Below the pieces are notes generated by a model. The model searched no databases and had not been told where the DNA came from. It worked only from the letters and a program-made list of their open reading frames with translations. Positions 1 to 8,933 of a stretch of 64,000 nt of DNA are shown one piece after another. A program made the translations under genes and the position numbers. The first letter of the stretch is position 1, and each line of letters starts with the position of its first letter. Source of the stretch: Parabacteroides merdae ATCC 43184 (GTDB lineage Bacteria; Bacteroidota; Bacteroidia; Bacteroidales; Tannerellaceae); contig NZ_CP102286.1 of NCBI RefSeq assembly GCF_025151215.1, forward strand, positions 682,001-746,000, read 5' to 3'.

Positions 1-1344
1 GGCTCTTACAATACGCAAAAATATATGGTGAATAATGGTTTTAACGTAGGTAAATTCAGTAGTTTTATCTCGATAAATCACGATCGAACCGATGGGCATC
101 GACCAAATTCGGATTTTAACATCACAAATGGTTTTGCTAATTTAGGATATGCTTTCAATGAGCATTATAAGATGACAGGTGATGTAAGCCTTGCCAAATC
201 GAAGTTTCAAAATCCTGGTAAAACATTTGAGCCTGTTATAGACAATAAAATGAATATTTTGCGTGGAACAGCTTCTATGGCATTGGAAAATAATCAGGGT
301 AAGATGAGCGGGGCCTTGCGCCTGTTCTATAATTGGGGAAACCATAAAATCAATGATGGTTACAATCCAGGAGAAGAGCCTTTGACTTATCTTTTTCGTT
401 CTGACGACCACAACGTGGGAGTTCAATTGTATGAATCGTTCCGTTTGTTTAAGGGGAATAACTTTACTGTCGGTGTGGATTATAAAAACTGGGGTGGACA
501 TGCTTGGAATGACAATAATGACGGTTCAAAAAAAGAATTGGTGGATAAAACGGTGAATGAAACAGCCGGATATGCCATCATGCAACAAGAACTTTTTGGC
601 ATATTGAGCCTGAATGCCGGTGTCCGCTATGAACACAGTAGCACTTATGGAGGCGAATGGGTTCCGCAGGGAGGAGTTACGGTACGTCCGTTTGAAGGAA
701 ATACGATCCGTGCATCTGTCTCTAAAGGATTTCGTAGTCCGAATATCCGCGAAATGTATATGTGGGGAGCTGCCAATGCAGATTTGAAACCGGAGAGTAT
801 GGTAAATTATGAAGTTGCTGTCGGACAGTCTTTTTTAGGGGGCGACTTGTATACTGAGCTGACAGCTTTCTTTATCGATGGGAAAGATATGATTTATTCC
901 GTAAGCGTGAATGGGGACGGTAGACCTCCTTATAAGAATTTGAATACAGGAACCTTTACGAATAAAGGTATAGAGTTTGAAGCTCGCTATCAGATTTGCA
1001 AAAATTTGAACCTGGATATGAACTATAGTTATCTGCACATGAGCAAACCTATTCCTGGAGCCCCTGGACATAAGTTCTATGCAGGGGCCACCTATATGCC
1101 GGGACGTTTCACTTTGAACGTGAATATGCAGTCTGTCTTTGATTTGTATACAGATGCAGAATACTCTAAGAAAGAGGATTTTACAACTTTGAATGCGAAA
1201 GTCGCTTATCGTTTCGGTACACGTGATAAAGGATTGAACCTCTTTGTGAAAGGAGAAAACCTGACGGCAACCCGTTACACTATTAATGATGGTTTTCCGA
1301 TGCCGAAAGCGATCTTCATGGGTGGGATTGATGTCACTTTCTAA
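1..1344 (+). CDS. TonB-dependent receptor, C-terminal part (5' end outside window)
   Basis: The reading frame is open from base 1, so this is the last 447 residues of a longer gene. The protein is rich in alternating aromatic and polar residues typical of a 22-strand outer-membrane barrel. It carries the receptor signature around FRSPNIREMYMWG and LKPESMVNYEVAVG (roughly residues 235-265), and ends in a beta-signal finishing on Phe (GGIDVTF). Such receptors import large nutrients using TonB energy. The plug domain and signal peptide must lie upstream. The next genes downstream include cobalamin genes, so a corrinoid receptor is possible, but nothing in the barrel itself shows the substrate. 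Confidence 0.9.
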   Translation, partial: GSYNTQKYMVNNGFNVGKFSSFISINHDRTDGHRPNSDFNITNGFANLGYAFNEHYKMTGDVSLAKSKFQNPGKTFEPVIDNKMNILRGTASMALENNQGKMSGALRLFYNWGNHKINDGYNPGEEPLTYLFRSDDHNVGVQLYESFRLFKGNNFTVGVDYKNWGGHAWNDNNDGSKKELVDKTVNETAGYAIMQQELFGILSLNAGVRYEHSSTYGGEWVPQGGVTVRPFEGNTIRASVSKGFRSPNIREMYMWGAANADLKPESMVNYEVAVGQSFLGGDLYTELTAFFIDGKDMIYSVSVNGDGRPPYKNLNTGTFTNKGIEFEARYQICKNLNLDMNYSYLHMSKPIPGAPGHKFYAGATYMPGRFTLNVNMQSVFDLYTDAEYSKKEDFTTLNAKVAYRFGTRDKGLNLFVKGENLTATRYTINDGFPMPKAIFMGGIDVTF

Positions 1345-1354
1345 ACATTTTGTA

Positions 1355-1362
1355 TACCTTTG
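1355..1362 (+). promoter_or_regulatory. Bacteroidetes -7 box before panB
   Basis: TACCTTTG matches the Bacteroidetes primary-sigma -7 consensus TAnnTTTG. It sits 11 bp after the receptor stop codon and 28 bp before the panB start, so panB and the cobalamin genes probably have their own promoter. No clear -33 TTTG is visible. Confidence 0.6.
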
Positions 1363-1390
1363 CGCCTTGTAACAATTAATAAAAATCATT

Positions 1391-2218
1391 ATGTCAGTTG
1401 CAAAAAGGGATTTAGAGGATAATAGAAAGGTGACCACACATCGCCTGATAGAAATGAAACAGCGTGGGGAGAAAATTTCCATGTTGACAGCTTACGATTA
1501 TTCGATGGCTCAACTGATCGATCAGGCTGGTATGGATGTCATATTGGTAGGCGATTCGGCTTCCAACGTAATGGCTGGTAATGTAACGACACTGCCGATC
1601 ACGCTTGACCAAATGATCTATCATGGCAAATCGGTCATGAAAGCGGTGAAACGTGCCTTGGTGGTGGTGGACCTGCCTTTTGGCACGTATCAAGGAAACT
1701 CAAAAGAAGCGTTGGCTTCGGCTATCCGTGTGATGAAGGAAACGCATGCGGATTGTATCAAGCTTGAAGGAGGTTCTGAAATTCGGGAATCTATCGAACG
1801 TATTCTGTGTGCGGGTATTCCTGTCATGGGACATCTGGGATTGACGCCTCAGTCTATTAATAAGTTCGGGACATATACGGTTCGTGCCCGTGAAGAAGCG
1901 GAAGCAAAGAAGCTGATCGCAGATGCTCATCTGTTGGAAGAGATCGGTTGCTTTGCAATCGTATTGGAGAAGATTCCGGCTGCTTTGGCTGCACAGGTCG
2001 CTTCCGAACTGACGATTCCGATTATCGGTATCGGTGCCGGCGGAGGAGTAGACGGACAGGTGTTGGTCATGCATGATATGTTAGGTATCAACCAGGGATT
2101 TTCTCCCCGTTTCTTGCGCCGTTATGCGAATTTGGCAGAAGATATCACCCGTGCCGTGCAGACTTATATTGAGGATGTGAAGACGCAAGATTTCCCGAAC
2201 GAGAAGGAACAATATTAA
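1391..2218 (+). CDS. panB: 3-methyl-2-oxobutanoate hydroxymethyltransferase
   Basis: Cytosolic enzyme of pantothenate/CoA synthesis; it transfers a hydroxymethyl group from methylene-tetrahydrofolate to 2-oxoisovalerate to make ketopantoate. The 275-residue protein has the usual family length plus a short N-terminal extension. Expected catalytic positions are visible: metal ligands in VGDS (Asp55), DLPF (Asp94) and KLEGG (Glu126), and the likely general base in VLEKIP (Glu193). The start follows a -7 box and gives the normal N-terminus before [10 protein letters not shown]. The stop is only 2 bases before cobB, so the two are probably co-transcribed, although the pathways are unrelated. Confidence 0.97.
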   Translation: MSVAKRDLEDNRKVTTHRLIEMKQRGEKISMLTAYDYSMAQLIDQAGMDVILVGDSASNVMAGNVTTLPITLDQMIYHGKSVMKAVKRALVVVDLPFGTYQGNSKEALASAIRVMKETHADCIKLEGGSEIRESIERILCAGIPVMGHLGLTPQSINKFGTYTVRAREEAEAKKLIADAHLLEEIGCFAIVLEKIPAALAAQVASELTIPIIGIGAGGGVDGQVLVMHDMLGINQGFSPRFLRRYANLAEDITRAVQTYIEDVKTQDFPNEKEQY

Positions 2219-2220
2219 TA

Positions 2221-3558
2221 ATGTGTCAGTCCCATCTGTTGATCGGTGCTGCTTCATCGGGGAGCGGGAAAACAACTTTTACACTAGGTTTGCTTCGTGC
2301 CTTGAAGAACCGTTCGTTTAAGGTGCAGCCTTTCAAATGCGGGCCTGACTATATCGACACTCGTCATCATAGGATGGCTGCCGGTAATCCATCCGTGAAC
2401 TTGGATCTCTTTATGATGTCAGAGGCACACGTGCGTGATTTGTATGCCGGCTATACGGAAAAAGCGGATGTGGCGGTAACCGAAGGCATGATGGGATTGT
2501 TTGACGGGTATGACGGTATGAAAGGGAGCTGTGCGGAAATCGCCTGTATGCTGAAAATACCGGTAGTCCTGATTGTAAATGCGAAAAGTACGGCATATTC
2601 GGTGGCTCCTTTATTGTACGGATTTAAACAATTCAACAAGCAAGTGCAGATAGTTGGGGCTGTCTTTAATTTTGTTGCTTCCGAAAACCATTATTCTTTT
2701 TTGAAACAGGCTTGTGAAGATGCCGGAGTCGAGGCATTGGGATATCTTCCCAAGTGTGCGGATGTGGAGATCCCCAGCCGTCATTTAGGGTTGTCTCTCG
2801 ATGAAGATTTCTGCTTTGAAGAGTTCGCCGACCGTGTAGCGGAACTTGTCGAAAAGCATGTAAACATCAATCGGTTGCTGGAGTTGACAAAACCAGTTGC
2901 GACAGCTGTCGTTCCTATATCCGCAGGTCGTCATATCTATAAACGTGAGCCTTCTTTCCCTATTGCGGTAGCCTGCGATCCTGCATTCAATTTTGTATAT
3001 GAAGCGAATATTCGCTATCTGCATCATTTAGGGGAAGTTACATATTTCAGTCCGTTGGCAGACACTTCTTTGCCGGATGCTGGTTTCGTGTACCTTCCCG
3101 GAGGTTATCCGGAGTTATATCTTGCTGCTTTATCGGCAAACAGGCAGATGCTTCAGTCCATTCGCCGGTATGTTGAGAGTGGAGGAAAATTGTTGGCTGA
3201 ATGTGGAGGTATGATGTATCTATGTGACGAGATACGAGATAAAAATGGATACGTTTATCCTATGGCTGGCGTGTTGCACCAGTCTGCAACAATGGAGAAT
3301 ATGAAGTTACGCCTGGGATATCGCACCTTATTATACAACGAAACTCGTCTGAAAGGGCATGAGTTCCACTATTCCCGTCTGGTGGAACAACAGAATCCGC
3401 TTCCGTCCTGCGCTGTCGCTTATACTGCCAAAGGAGTGGAAACGGATACTCCGCTTTATCATTATAAAAATGTTTGGGCAGGATATACGCATTTGTATTG
3501 GGCGGATCCGGTCGGAAACGAATGGTTTACCAAATTTGTCATCGATGGCAATATTTGA
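2221..3558 (+). CDS. cobB: Cobyrinate a,c-diamide synthase
   Basis: Glutamine- and ATP-dependent amidation of cobyrinic acid side chains a and c in adenosylcobalamin synthesis. At 445 residues the protein has normal family length. The N-terminal dethiobiotin-synthetase-like domain starts with the P-loop GAASSGSGKTT (residues 9-19), followed by FKCGPDYIDTRHH. The C-terminal class I glutamine amidotransferase domain carries its nucleophile in LLAECGGMMYL (Cys near 328) and a catalytic His near GYTHLYW. It is followed after 26 bp by a corrinoid adenosyltransferase. No other corrin-ring gene is in the window, so complete synthesis versus salvage cannot be judged. Confidence 0.95.
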   Translation: MCQSHLLIGAASSGSGKTTFTLGLLRALKNRSFKVQPFKCGPDYIDTRHHRMAAGNPSVNLDLFMMSEAHVRDLYAGYTEKADVAVTEGMMGLFDGYDGMKGSCAEIACMLKIPVVLIVNAKSTAYSVAPLLYGFKQFNKQVQIVGAVFNFVASENHYSFLKQACEDAGVEALGYLPKCADVEIPSRHLGLSLDEDFCFEEFADRVAELVEKHVNINRLLELTKPVATAVVPISAGRHIYKREPSFPIAVACDPAFNFVYEANIRYLHHLGEVTYFSPLADTSLPDAGFVYLPGGYPELYLAALSANRQMLQSIRRYVESGGKLLAECGGMMYLCDEIRDKNGYVYPMAGVLHQSATMENMKLRLGYRTLLYNETRLKGHEFHYSRLVEQQNPLPSCAVAYTAKGVETDTPLYHYKNVWAGYTHLYWADPVGNEWFTKFVIDGNI

Positions 3559-3584
3559 AGTCTGTATACAAATAAATAAGAAAG

Positions 3585-4151
3585 ATGAAAATATATACGC
3601 GTGGAGGAGATAAAGGTCGTACTGGGATTCATGGAGGCGAGCGGGTGGATAAAGATGATATCCGGATCGAAGCGAACGGGACACTGGACGAGGTGAATGC
3701 TGAAATAGGCATTATCCGTGCATTACTCCCGGCTGAACATGAATGGCAAAGCTTGCTGGGGAAAATACAAATGGAGATGATGGCGGTCATGTCACATGTG
3801 GCGACTCCATCGGCTATTCGTGATAAGAATCCGAACAAAATATCCGATGATCTTGTTCTTGTTTGTGAGGAACAGATCGATGCTTTGTCGGCAAAGATGG
3901 AGGATAACGGTTATTTTATCCTGCCTGGCGGCTCTTTGGTTTCCGCTCACTTGCAGTTGGCCCGTACGATCGTACGCCGTGCCGAACGCCGTCTGTGGAC
4001 GTTGAACCGGAAAGATCCGGTTTCACCAGGGATCATGCAGTTCGTGAACCGCCTTTCCGATTTGTTTTTTACAATGGCACGCTATGAAATGTTTCGCCAG
4101 GGGAATGCGGAGGAACGTTGGCAGTCGTTTTTGTATAAGAGAAAAAAATAG
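3585..4151 (+). CDS. ATP:cob(I)alamin adenosyltransferase, PduO type
   Basis: Transfers the adenosyl group of ATP to cob(I)alamin to make coenzyme B12. The 188-residue protein starts with the PduO-family N-terminus KIYTRGGDKGRTG. The C-terminal half contains ARTIVRRAERR, whose arginines match the ATP-contacting region of the family, followed by NRLSDLFFTMARY, the conserved NRLSD signature. It forms the end of the panB-cobB operon. The family is certain; the symbol (cobO, pduO, cobA and others are used for unrelated folds) is left blank. Confidence 0.94.
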   Translation: MKIYTRGGDKGRTGIHGGERVDKDDIRIEANGTLDEVNAEIGIIRALLPAEHEWQSLLGKIQMEMMAVMSHVATPSAIRDKNPNKISDDLVLVCEEQIDALSAKMEDNGYFILPGGSLVSAHLQLARTIVRRAERRLWTLNRKDPVSPGIMQFVNRLSDLFFTMARYEMFRQGNAEERWQSFLYKRKK

Positions 4152-4182
4152 AATAAGACTTGAAGATTCCATAAAGAAGCTG

Positions 4183-4222
4183 TTCACATTTTTGTGAATA
4201 CTGAAAGAATACGTTATATTTG
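4183..4222 (+). promoter_or_regulatory. higBA promoter with palindromic operator
   Basis: A -33 element TTTG (4191-4194) and a -7 box TATATTTG (4215-4222) lie 20 bp apart, a good Bacteroidetes promoter. A perfect 6-bp inverted repeat, TTCACA-4-TGTGAA (4183-4198), overlaps the -33 element. HigA antitoxins normally bind such palindromes to repress their own operon, so this is the likely autoregulatory operator. Confidence 0.6.
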
Positions 4223-4242
4223 TACGCAAATACGAGAACGAT

Positions 4243-4560
4243 ATGTTTGTTACATTCGAAGAAGTATATTTGCGTGACCTTTACGAGAAAGGAAAGACTG
4301 ATAACAAGAAGCCTCGTTATCAGCCTGATGTGATAAGGTGTTATCAAAAGTGTATAGATTTTCTTTTGGATGCCAAGAAGGTAGAAGAACTTCTTTTGAT
4401 AAATTCCTTGAATTATGAGATGCTGAAAGGCGATAAGGCTGGTATTTCATTTGTACGGGTGAATAATAAGTATCGAGTTGAGTTTACCGTAAGGGATTCG
4501 ATAGAAGAACCGATTGTTACCGTATGTAATATAATAGAATTATCAAACCATTATAAATGA
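4243..4560 (+). CDS. higB: HigB/RelE-like toxin
   Basis: A 105-residue basic protein with features of the HigB/RelE fold: the segment NSLNYEMLKGDKAG followed by SFVRVNNKYRVEFTV, similar to the LRGNRKG-WSVRINDQYRI pattern of ribosome-dependent mRNA interferases. It is somewhat longer than a classic HigB (about 92 residues) because of an extended N-terminus. It overlaps the following HigA-like gene by ATGA (4557-4560), the usual coupling, with toxin first as in other hig operons. Activity cannot be proven from sequence; membership of the type II toxin group is well supported by pairing and order. Confidence 0.8.
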   Translation: MFVTFEEVYLRDLYEKGKTDNKKPRYQPDVIRCYQKCIDFLLDAKKVEELLLINSLNYEMLKGDKAGISFVRVNNKYRVEFTVRDSIEEPIVTVCNIIELSNHYK

Positions 4561-4913
4561 TTGTAGCTATGATTACACTTCAAGGTATTGATCCTAAAAT
4601 GATCGCCAATAATTTGACTCCATCCAACCCCATACATCCAGGCGAGTTGATAAAGGATGAAATAGAATATCGAGGTATTTCGCAGCGGAAATTGGCATTG
4701 CAAATGGGGGTTTCTCCGACATTGCTGAATGAAATATTGAATGGAAAGCGTTCTGTTTCGACAGAATATGCTCTTTTGTTTGAAGCGGCGCTTGGTATTG
4801 ATGCAGAAGTTTGGATTCGTCAGCAAGCTCGGTATGACATGCAAATGGCAAAATCCGATATCTCTTTTTTGGAGAGATTGGCCCATATTAGAAAAATAGC
4901 GGCAGTATTATAG
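4557..4913 (+). CDS. higA: HigA-like antitoxin, XRE helix-turn-helix
   Basis: A 118-residue DNA-binding antitoxin. The N-terminal region contains IHPGELIKDEIEYRGISQ, typical of the HigA family, then the helix-turn-helix LALQMGVSPTLLNEILNGKR. Its job should be to neutralise the upstream toxin and repress the operon at the palindrome at 4183-4198. The ATGA overlap start gives MIVAMITL; an alternative in-frame ATG lies at 4569, and the choice between them is not decided by a ribosome site. Confidence 0.85.
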   Translation: MIVAMITLQGIDPKMIANNLTPSNPIHPGELIKDEIEYRGISQRKLALQMGVSPTLLNEILNGKRSVSTEYALLFEAALGIDAEVWIRQQARYDMQMAKSDISFLERLAHIRKIAAVL

Positions 4914-4941
4914 TAGGTACAGATTAAAATTAAGAATAGAT

Positions 4942-6300
4942 ATGATATCCGTAAAAAAATATATCGAGTCCAATAAAGACCGTTTCATCGAAGAGCTTTT
5001 CTCTTTGATCCGTATTCCATCGATAAGTGCCAAACATGAACATAAGCCTGATATGGAGGCTTGTGCAAAACGCTGGACAGAACTCTTGCTTGCAGCCGGT
5101 GCCGATAAAGCGGTTGTGATGCAGACCGAAGGCAACCCGGTTGTGTATGGGGAAAAGATGGTTTCTCCTGAGGCGCAGACCGTTTTGGTCTATTCGCACT
5201 ATGACGTAATGCCCGCCGAGCCGTTTGACCTGTGGAAGAGTCGCCCGTTCGAACCCGAAATCCGGGATGGCCGTATCTGGGCGCGTGGTGCGGATGATGA
5301 TAAAGGGCAGGCCATGATGCAGGTAAAAGGTTTCGAGACAGCCCTGAATCTGGATTTGCTGAAATGTAATGTGAAGTTTATCTTCGAGGGAGAAGAAGAG
5401 ATCGGTTCGCCGAGCCTCGAAGCCTTCTGCCGTACACATAAAGAATTGTTGGAAGCGGATGTGATCCTGGTTTCCGATACCAGCATGGTCAGTGCCGAAA
5501 CGCCATCCCTGACAACCGGACTTCGTGGGCTTGCCTATTGGGAGATCGAGGTCACAGGTCCTAACCGCGATTTGCATTCCGGGCATTTCGGTGGTGCGGT
5601 TGCCAACCCGATCAATGTGTTGTGTAAGCTGATGGCCGATATAACAGATGCTGACGGGCGCATCACAATCCCCGGTTTCTACGATGATGTGGAAGATGTT
5701 TCGCCTGCCGAACGCGAGATGATCGCCCAGATTCCATTTGATGAAGCGAAATATAAAGCGGCCATCGGTGTGGATGAGTTGTTCGGTGAAAAAGGATATT
5801 CCACGTTGGAACGCAATAGTTGCCGTCCTTCCTTCGATATCTGCGGCATCTGGGGCGGTTATATGGAAGAGGGCAGCAAGACGGTCCTTCCTTCCAAAGC
5901 ATACGCCAAAGTTTCCTGCCGTCTGGTTCCGCATCAGGATCATGAGAAGATTTCGAAACTGTTTGAAGAGTACATCGCTCGTGTGGCTCCGGCTTATGTC
6001 AAGGTAAGAGTGACGCCTAAACATGGTGGACAAGGTTATGTTTGTCCGATCGATCTTCCCGCTTATAAGGCGGCAGAGGAAGCCGTTGCCGTAGCTTTTG
6101 GCAAACGTCCGTTGGCCGTGCGCCGTGGCGGAAGTATCCCTATTATCTCGACTTTCGAGCAGGTGTTGGGCATCAAGACTGTCCTAATGGGATTCGGCCT
6201 CGAACAGAATGCGATTCATTCGCCCAACGAAAGCTGTACGCTTGACTTCTTTTATAAGGGAATCGAGTCGGTAGCCGAATTTTATAAACGATTCAATTGA
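4942..6300 (+). CDS. M20-family dipeptidase
   Basis: A zinc dipeptidase of the CNDP/PepV-like M20 branch, 452 residues, cytosolic (no signal). Metal and catalytic motifs are in place: YSHYDVMP (His86, Asp88), RGADDDKGQ (near 115-123), the Glu-Glu pair in EGEEEIGSPS (about 149-157), and a C-terminal His in LEQNAIHSPNES. The dimerisation domain includes GPNRDLHSGHFGG, the usual LHSG signature. It starts a likely four-gene unit: 1 bp separates it from the helicase gene. Exact peptide specificity cannot be read from the sequence. Confidence 0.93.
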   Translation: MISVKKYIESNKDRFIEELFSLIRIPSISAKHEHKPDMEACAKRWTELLLAAGADKAVVMQTEGNPVVYGEKMVSPEAQTVLVYSHYDVMPAEPFDLWKSRPFEPEIRDGRIWARGADDDKGQAMMQVKGFETALNLDLLKCNVKFIFEGEEEIGSPSLEAFCRTHKELLEADVILVSDTSMVSAETPSLTTGLRGLAYWEIEVTGPNRDLHSGHFGGAVANPINVLCKLMADITDADGRITIPGFYDDVEDVSPAEREMIAQIPFDEAKYKAAIGVDELFGEKGYSTLERNSCRPSFDICGIWGGYMEEGSKTVLPSKAYAKVSCRLVPHQDHEKISKLFEEYIARVAPAYVKVRVTPKHGGQGYVCPIDLPAYKAAEEAVAVAFGKRPLAVRRGGSIPIISTFEQVLGIKTVLMGFGLEQNAIHSPNESCTLDFFYKGIESVAEFYKRFN

Positions 6301-6301
6301 T

Positions 6302-7612
6302 ATGACAAATAATGAAATAGTTGTTCGTGCGCTTGCCAATACAGGCATTACTGCTCTGAACGAGATGCAGCAGGCGGTATTGGATGCCGGGACGACAAAA
6401 GACATGGTGCTGCTCAGTCCGACAGGGTCGGGCAAGACGCTGGCTTTCCTTTTGCCTTTGCTGACGACGTTGACGGATGAGGACAAAAAGATACAGGCCG
6501 TGATCATCGCTCCTTCCCGTGAGTTGGCCTTGCAGATTGAAACGGTATTCCGTTCGTTGGGAGCCGGATATAAGGTGAATTGTTGCTACGGGGGGCATCC
6601 CATCCGCACGGAGAAGAAGAGTCTCGAACATCCGCCGACGGTCCTGATCGGCACGCCGGGGCGTATCGTCGACCATCTGGAACGGGGTAATATCAATCTG
6701 GACAGTGTGCGTACGCTGATCCTTGATGAGTTTGACAAATCGCTCGAACTGGGCTTCCTTGCTGAAATGAAGGAGATTTTGGCACATCTCCCAGGCGTGC
6801 GCCGCCGGGTGCTGACTTCGGCAACGGCAGCAGTCGATATTCCTGCTTTCACCGGGATTACAGCTCCGGTACGATTGTCGTTCTTGAAAGAAGTGAAGGA
6901 GTCGAAAGGGCTGGCTTTGCGTGTGGTCAAGTCTCCAGTTAAGGACAAGCTGGAAACCTTGTACAAGCTTTTAGGTGAACTGAAAGGTGGTTCTGCCCTT
7001 ATCTTCTGCAATTATCGGGAGACGGTAGAACGGGTGAGCAACTATCTGACCGAAATGGGTGTAGATAACGAATACTTCCACGGAGGAATGGAGCAACCGG
7101 AACGTGAACGTGCCTTGTCGCATTTCCGTAACGGCAGTGCTACCGTATTTATTTCTACTGATTTGGCCTCTCGCGGTCTTGATATTCCAGAAGTGAAGAA
7201 TGTGATCCATTATCATCTTCCTGTGAGTGAAGAGGCGTACGTGCATCGTAACGGACGTACGGCTCGTATGAACGCGGAAGGGGTTGCTTATCTGATCTTG
7301 AATGCGGAAGAGACAATTCCTGAATATATCACCCGCGAGCCGGATGAGTTTTTCTTGCCGGAAGTGGCAAAGAAGCCCGTCCGTTCCGAGTGGGTGACAC
7401 TGACGATCAATCGGGGGAAACGGGACAAATTGAGCAAGAAGGATGTGGTCGGCTTCCTCTTTCAGAAAGGTGGACTAGAAAAGGACGATTTAGGCATAGT
7501 CGAGATAAAGGAAAGTTGCGCTTTCGCAGCTGTCAAGCGGACTAAACTATCCGGTTTGCTGGGGCGTATTCGGAATGAAAAGATAAAGAACATGAAAGCT
7601 AAGTTTATATGA
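6302..7612 (+). CDS. DEAD-box RNA helicase, DbpA-like, with DEFD motif II
   Basis: An ATP-dependent RNA helicase of 436 residues. Visible motifs: Q-like region NEMQQAV, Walker A SPTGSGKT (39-46), PSRELALQ, GTPGR, motif III SAT, STDLASRGLD and HRNGRTAR. Motif II reads DEFD instead of DEAD (about residue 142), and motif VI has HRNGRTAR rather than HRIGRTGR. The C-terminal 70 residues (from INRGKRDKLSKKDVVGFL) resemble the DbpA RNA-binding domain that recognises 23S rRNA, suggesting a role in ribosome assembly. It shares an ATGA overlap (7609-7612) with the next gene. Confidence 0.92.
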   Translation: MTNNEIVVRALANTGITALNEMQQAVLDAGTTKDMVLLSPTGSGKTLAFLLPLLTTLTDEDKKIQAVIIAPSRELALQIETVFRSLGAGYKVNCCYGGHPIRTEKKSLEHPPTVLIGTPGRIVDHLERGNINLDSVRTLILDEFDKSLELGFLAEMKEILAHLPGVRRRVLTSATAAVDIPAFTGITAPVRLSFLKEVKESKGLALRVVKSPVKDKLETLYKLLGELKGGSALIFCNYRETVERVSNYLTEMGVDNEYFHGGMEQPERERALSHFRNGSATVFISTDLASRGLDIPEVKNVIHYHLPVSEEAYVHRNGRTARMNAEGVAYLILNAEETIPEYITREPDEFFLPEVAKKPVRSEWVTLTINRGKRDKLSKKDVVGFLFQKGGLEKDDLGIVEIKESCAFAAVKRTKLSGLLGRIRNEKIKNMKAKFI

Positions 7613-8868
7613 GCATATTGATAAAAGGCGCTTTATTGGATGGTGCTGTAACTGATGTCTATATAGAGAAAAAGGAGATCAGGCAGGTAGGGACGGATCT
7701 TCAGGTACAGGCGGATCAGGTGATAGACGGAAGGCGTAAAGCCTTGATCCCTGGTTTCGTAAATGCGCATACACATGCCGCTATGACGCTTTTCCGTGGT
7801 TTTGGCGATGACATGCCGTTGATGCCCTGGCTGGAGCAGAAGATCTGGCCGAATGAAGCGAAATTGACGCGCGAGGATGTTTATTGGGGAACGAAGCTAG
7901 CTTGTCTCGAAATGATAAAAAGCGGGACGACAACGTTTTTCGATATGTATCATAAGTTCCGGGCTACGGCCGATGCTGTCGAAGAAATGGGGCTGCGTGC
8001 ATTGCTTGCCGGCGTCTGTTTCGATCATTTCAAACCAGAATTGGCAGAAAAGAGCAAGCGTGAAAACGAGAAACTTGTTGTCGATGTGGAAAACTATAGC
8101 AAGCGCATACGGTATGCGGTCGGTCCCCATGCCATTTATACCGTGTCTGGCGAACTGTTACAGTGGATACATGGTTTTGCTGCCGAGCATTCCGTCCCGA
8201 TTCATCTGCATTTGGCAGAGACGGAAGGCGAAGTCAGAAACTCAATCAAACAGTTCGGCTTTACTCCTGTACGTTATTTATATAAATTAGGCATATTATC
8301 CCCACGTCTGATCATTGCGCACGGTATCTATGTCGATGATGACGAGATTCGTATGCTGGCGGATCACGGAGTGAAAGTAGTGCATAATCCGGCATCCAAT
8401 ATGAAGCTGGCCTCCGGCATTCAATTCAAATTTTGTGAGATGCGAAAGGCCGGTGTTACTGTCGCTTTGGGTACTGACGGTTGTTCTTCTTCCAATAATC
8501 TGGATATGATCGAGGCGATGAAACTTGCTTCGCTTTTAGGCAAGGCCTGGCGGAAAGACCCGGAGGCGATTCCAGCCAGTGAAATATTCCAGGCGGCGAC
8601 GGAAGCCGGTGCTTTGGCTATCGGACTGAAAGCCGGACGGATTGCCGAAGGCTATCTGGCGGATCTCTGTCTGGTCGATTTGGATATCCCGGCTTTTACC
8701 CCGAATCATAACTTTGTCTCCAATCTCGTGTATGCAGCAAACGGCAGTTGTATCGATACCGTTATCTGTGATGGTAAAATCCTGATGCAAGACAAAAAGG
8801 TTCCGGGCGAGGAGGAGATTATGGAGCATACAGCCGAACTTGCCTATAAGTTGGTAAGAGAACCGTAG
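7609..8868 (+). CDS. Amidohydrolase, S-adenosylhomocysteine / methylthioadenosine deaminase type
   Basis: A 419-residue metal-dependent deaminase of the TrzA/AtzA/MtaD group. Zinc ligands and acid/base residues are visible in NAHTHAAMTLFRGFGDD (about 52-68), HLHLAETEGEV (about 201), the HG in IIAHGIYVD, and LGTDGCSSSNNLDM (about 287-300). The family converts S-adenosylhomocysteine or 5'-methylthioadenosine to the inosyl form. Translation is coupled to the helicase by ATGA, and a purine nucleoside phosphorylase follows after 65 bp, fitting a purine or methyl-cycle salvage role. Whether SAH, MTA or another aminopurine is the true substrate is not decided by sequence. Confidence 0.88.
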   Translation: MSILIKGALLDGAVTDVYIEKKEIRQVGTDLQVQADQVIDGRRKALIPGFVNAHTHAAMTLFRGFGDDMPLMPWLEQKIWPNEAKLTREDVYWGTKLACLEMIKSGTTTFFDMYHKFRATADAVEEMGLRALLAGVCFDHFKPELAEKSKRENEKLVVDVENYSKRIRYAVGPHAIYTVSGELLQWIHGFAAEHSVPIHLHLAETEGEVRNSIKQFGFTPVRYLYKLGILSPRLIIAHGIYVDDDEIRMLADHGVKVVHNPASNMKLASGIQFKFCEMRKAGVTVALGTDGCSSSNNLDMIEAMKLASLLGKAWRKDPEAIPASEIFQAATEAGALAIGLKAGRIAEGYLADLCLVDLDIPAFTPNHNFVSNLVYAANGSCIDTVICDGKILMQDKKVPGEEEIMEHTAELAYKLVREP

Positions 8869-8933
8869 GCGAGAAAACCGAAGTTCCCTCGACATGAAAC
8901 CTATTCTTTTGTGACGTTGAACAATTAATTTGA

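Noticed and set aside
4930..6033. 367-codon minus-strand frame
   Set aside because: Antisense to the M20 dipeptidase, no family features.
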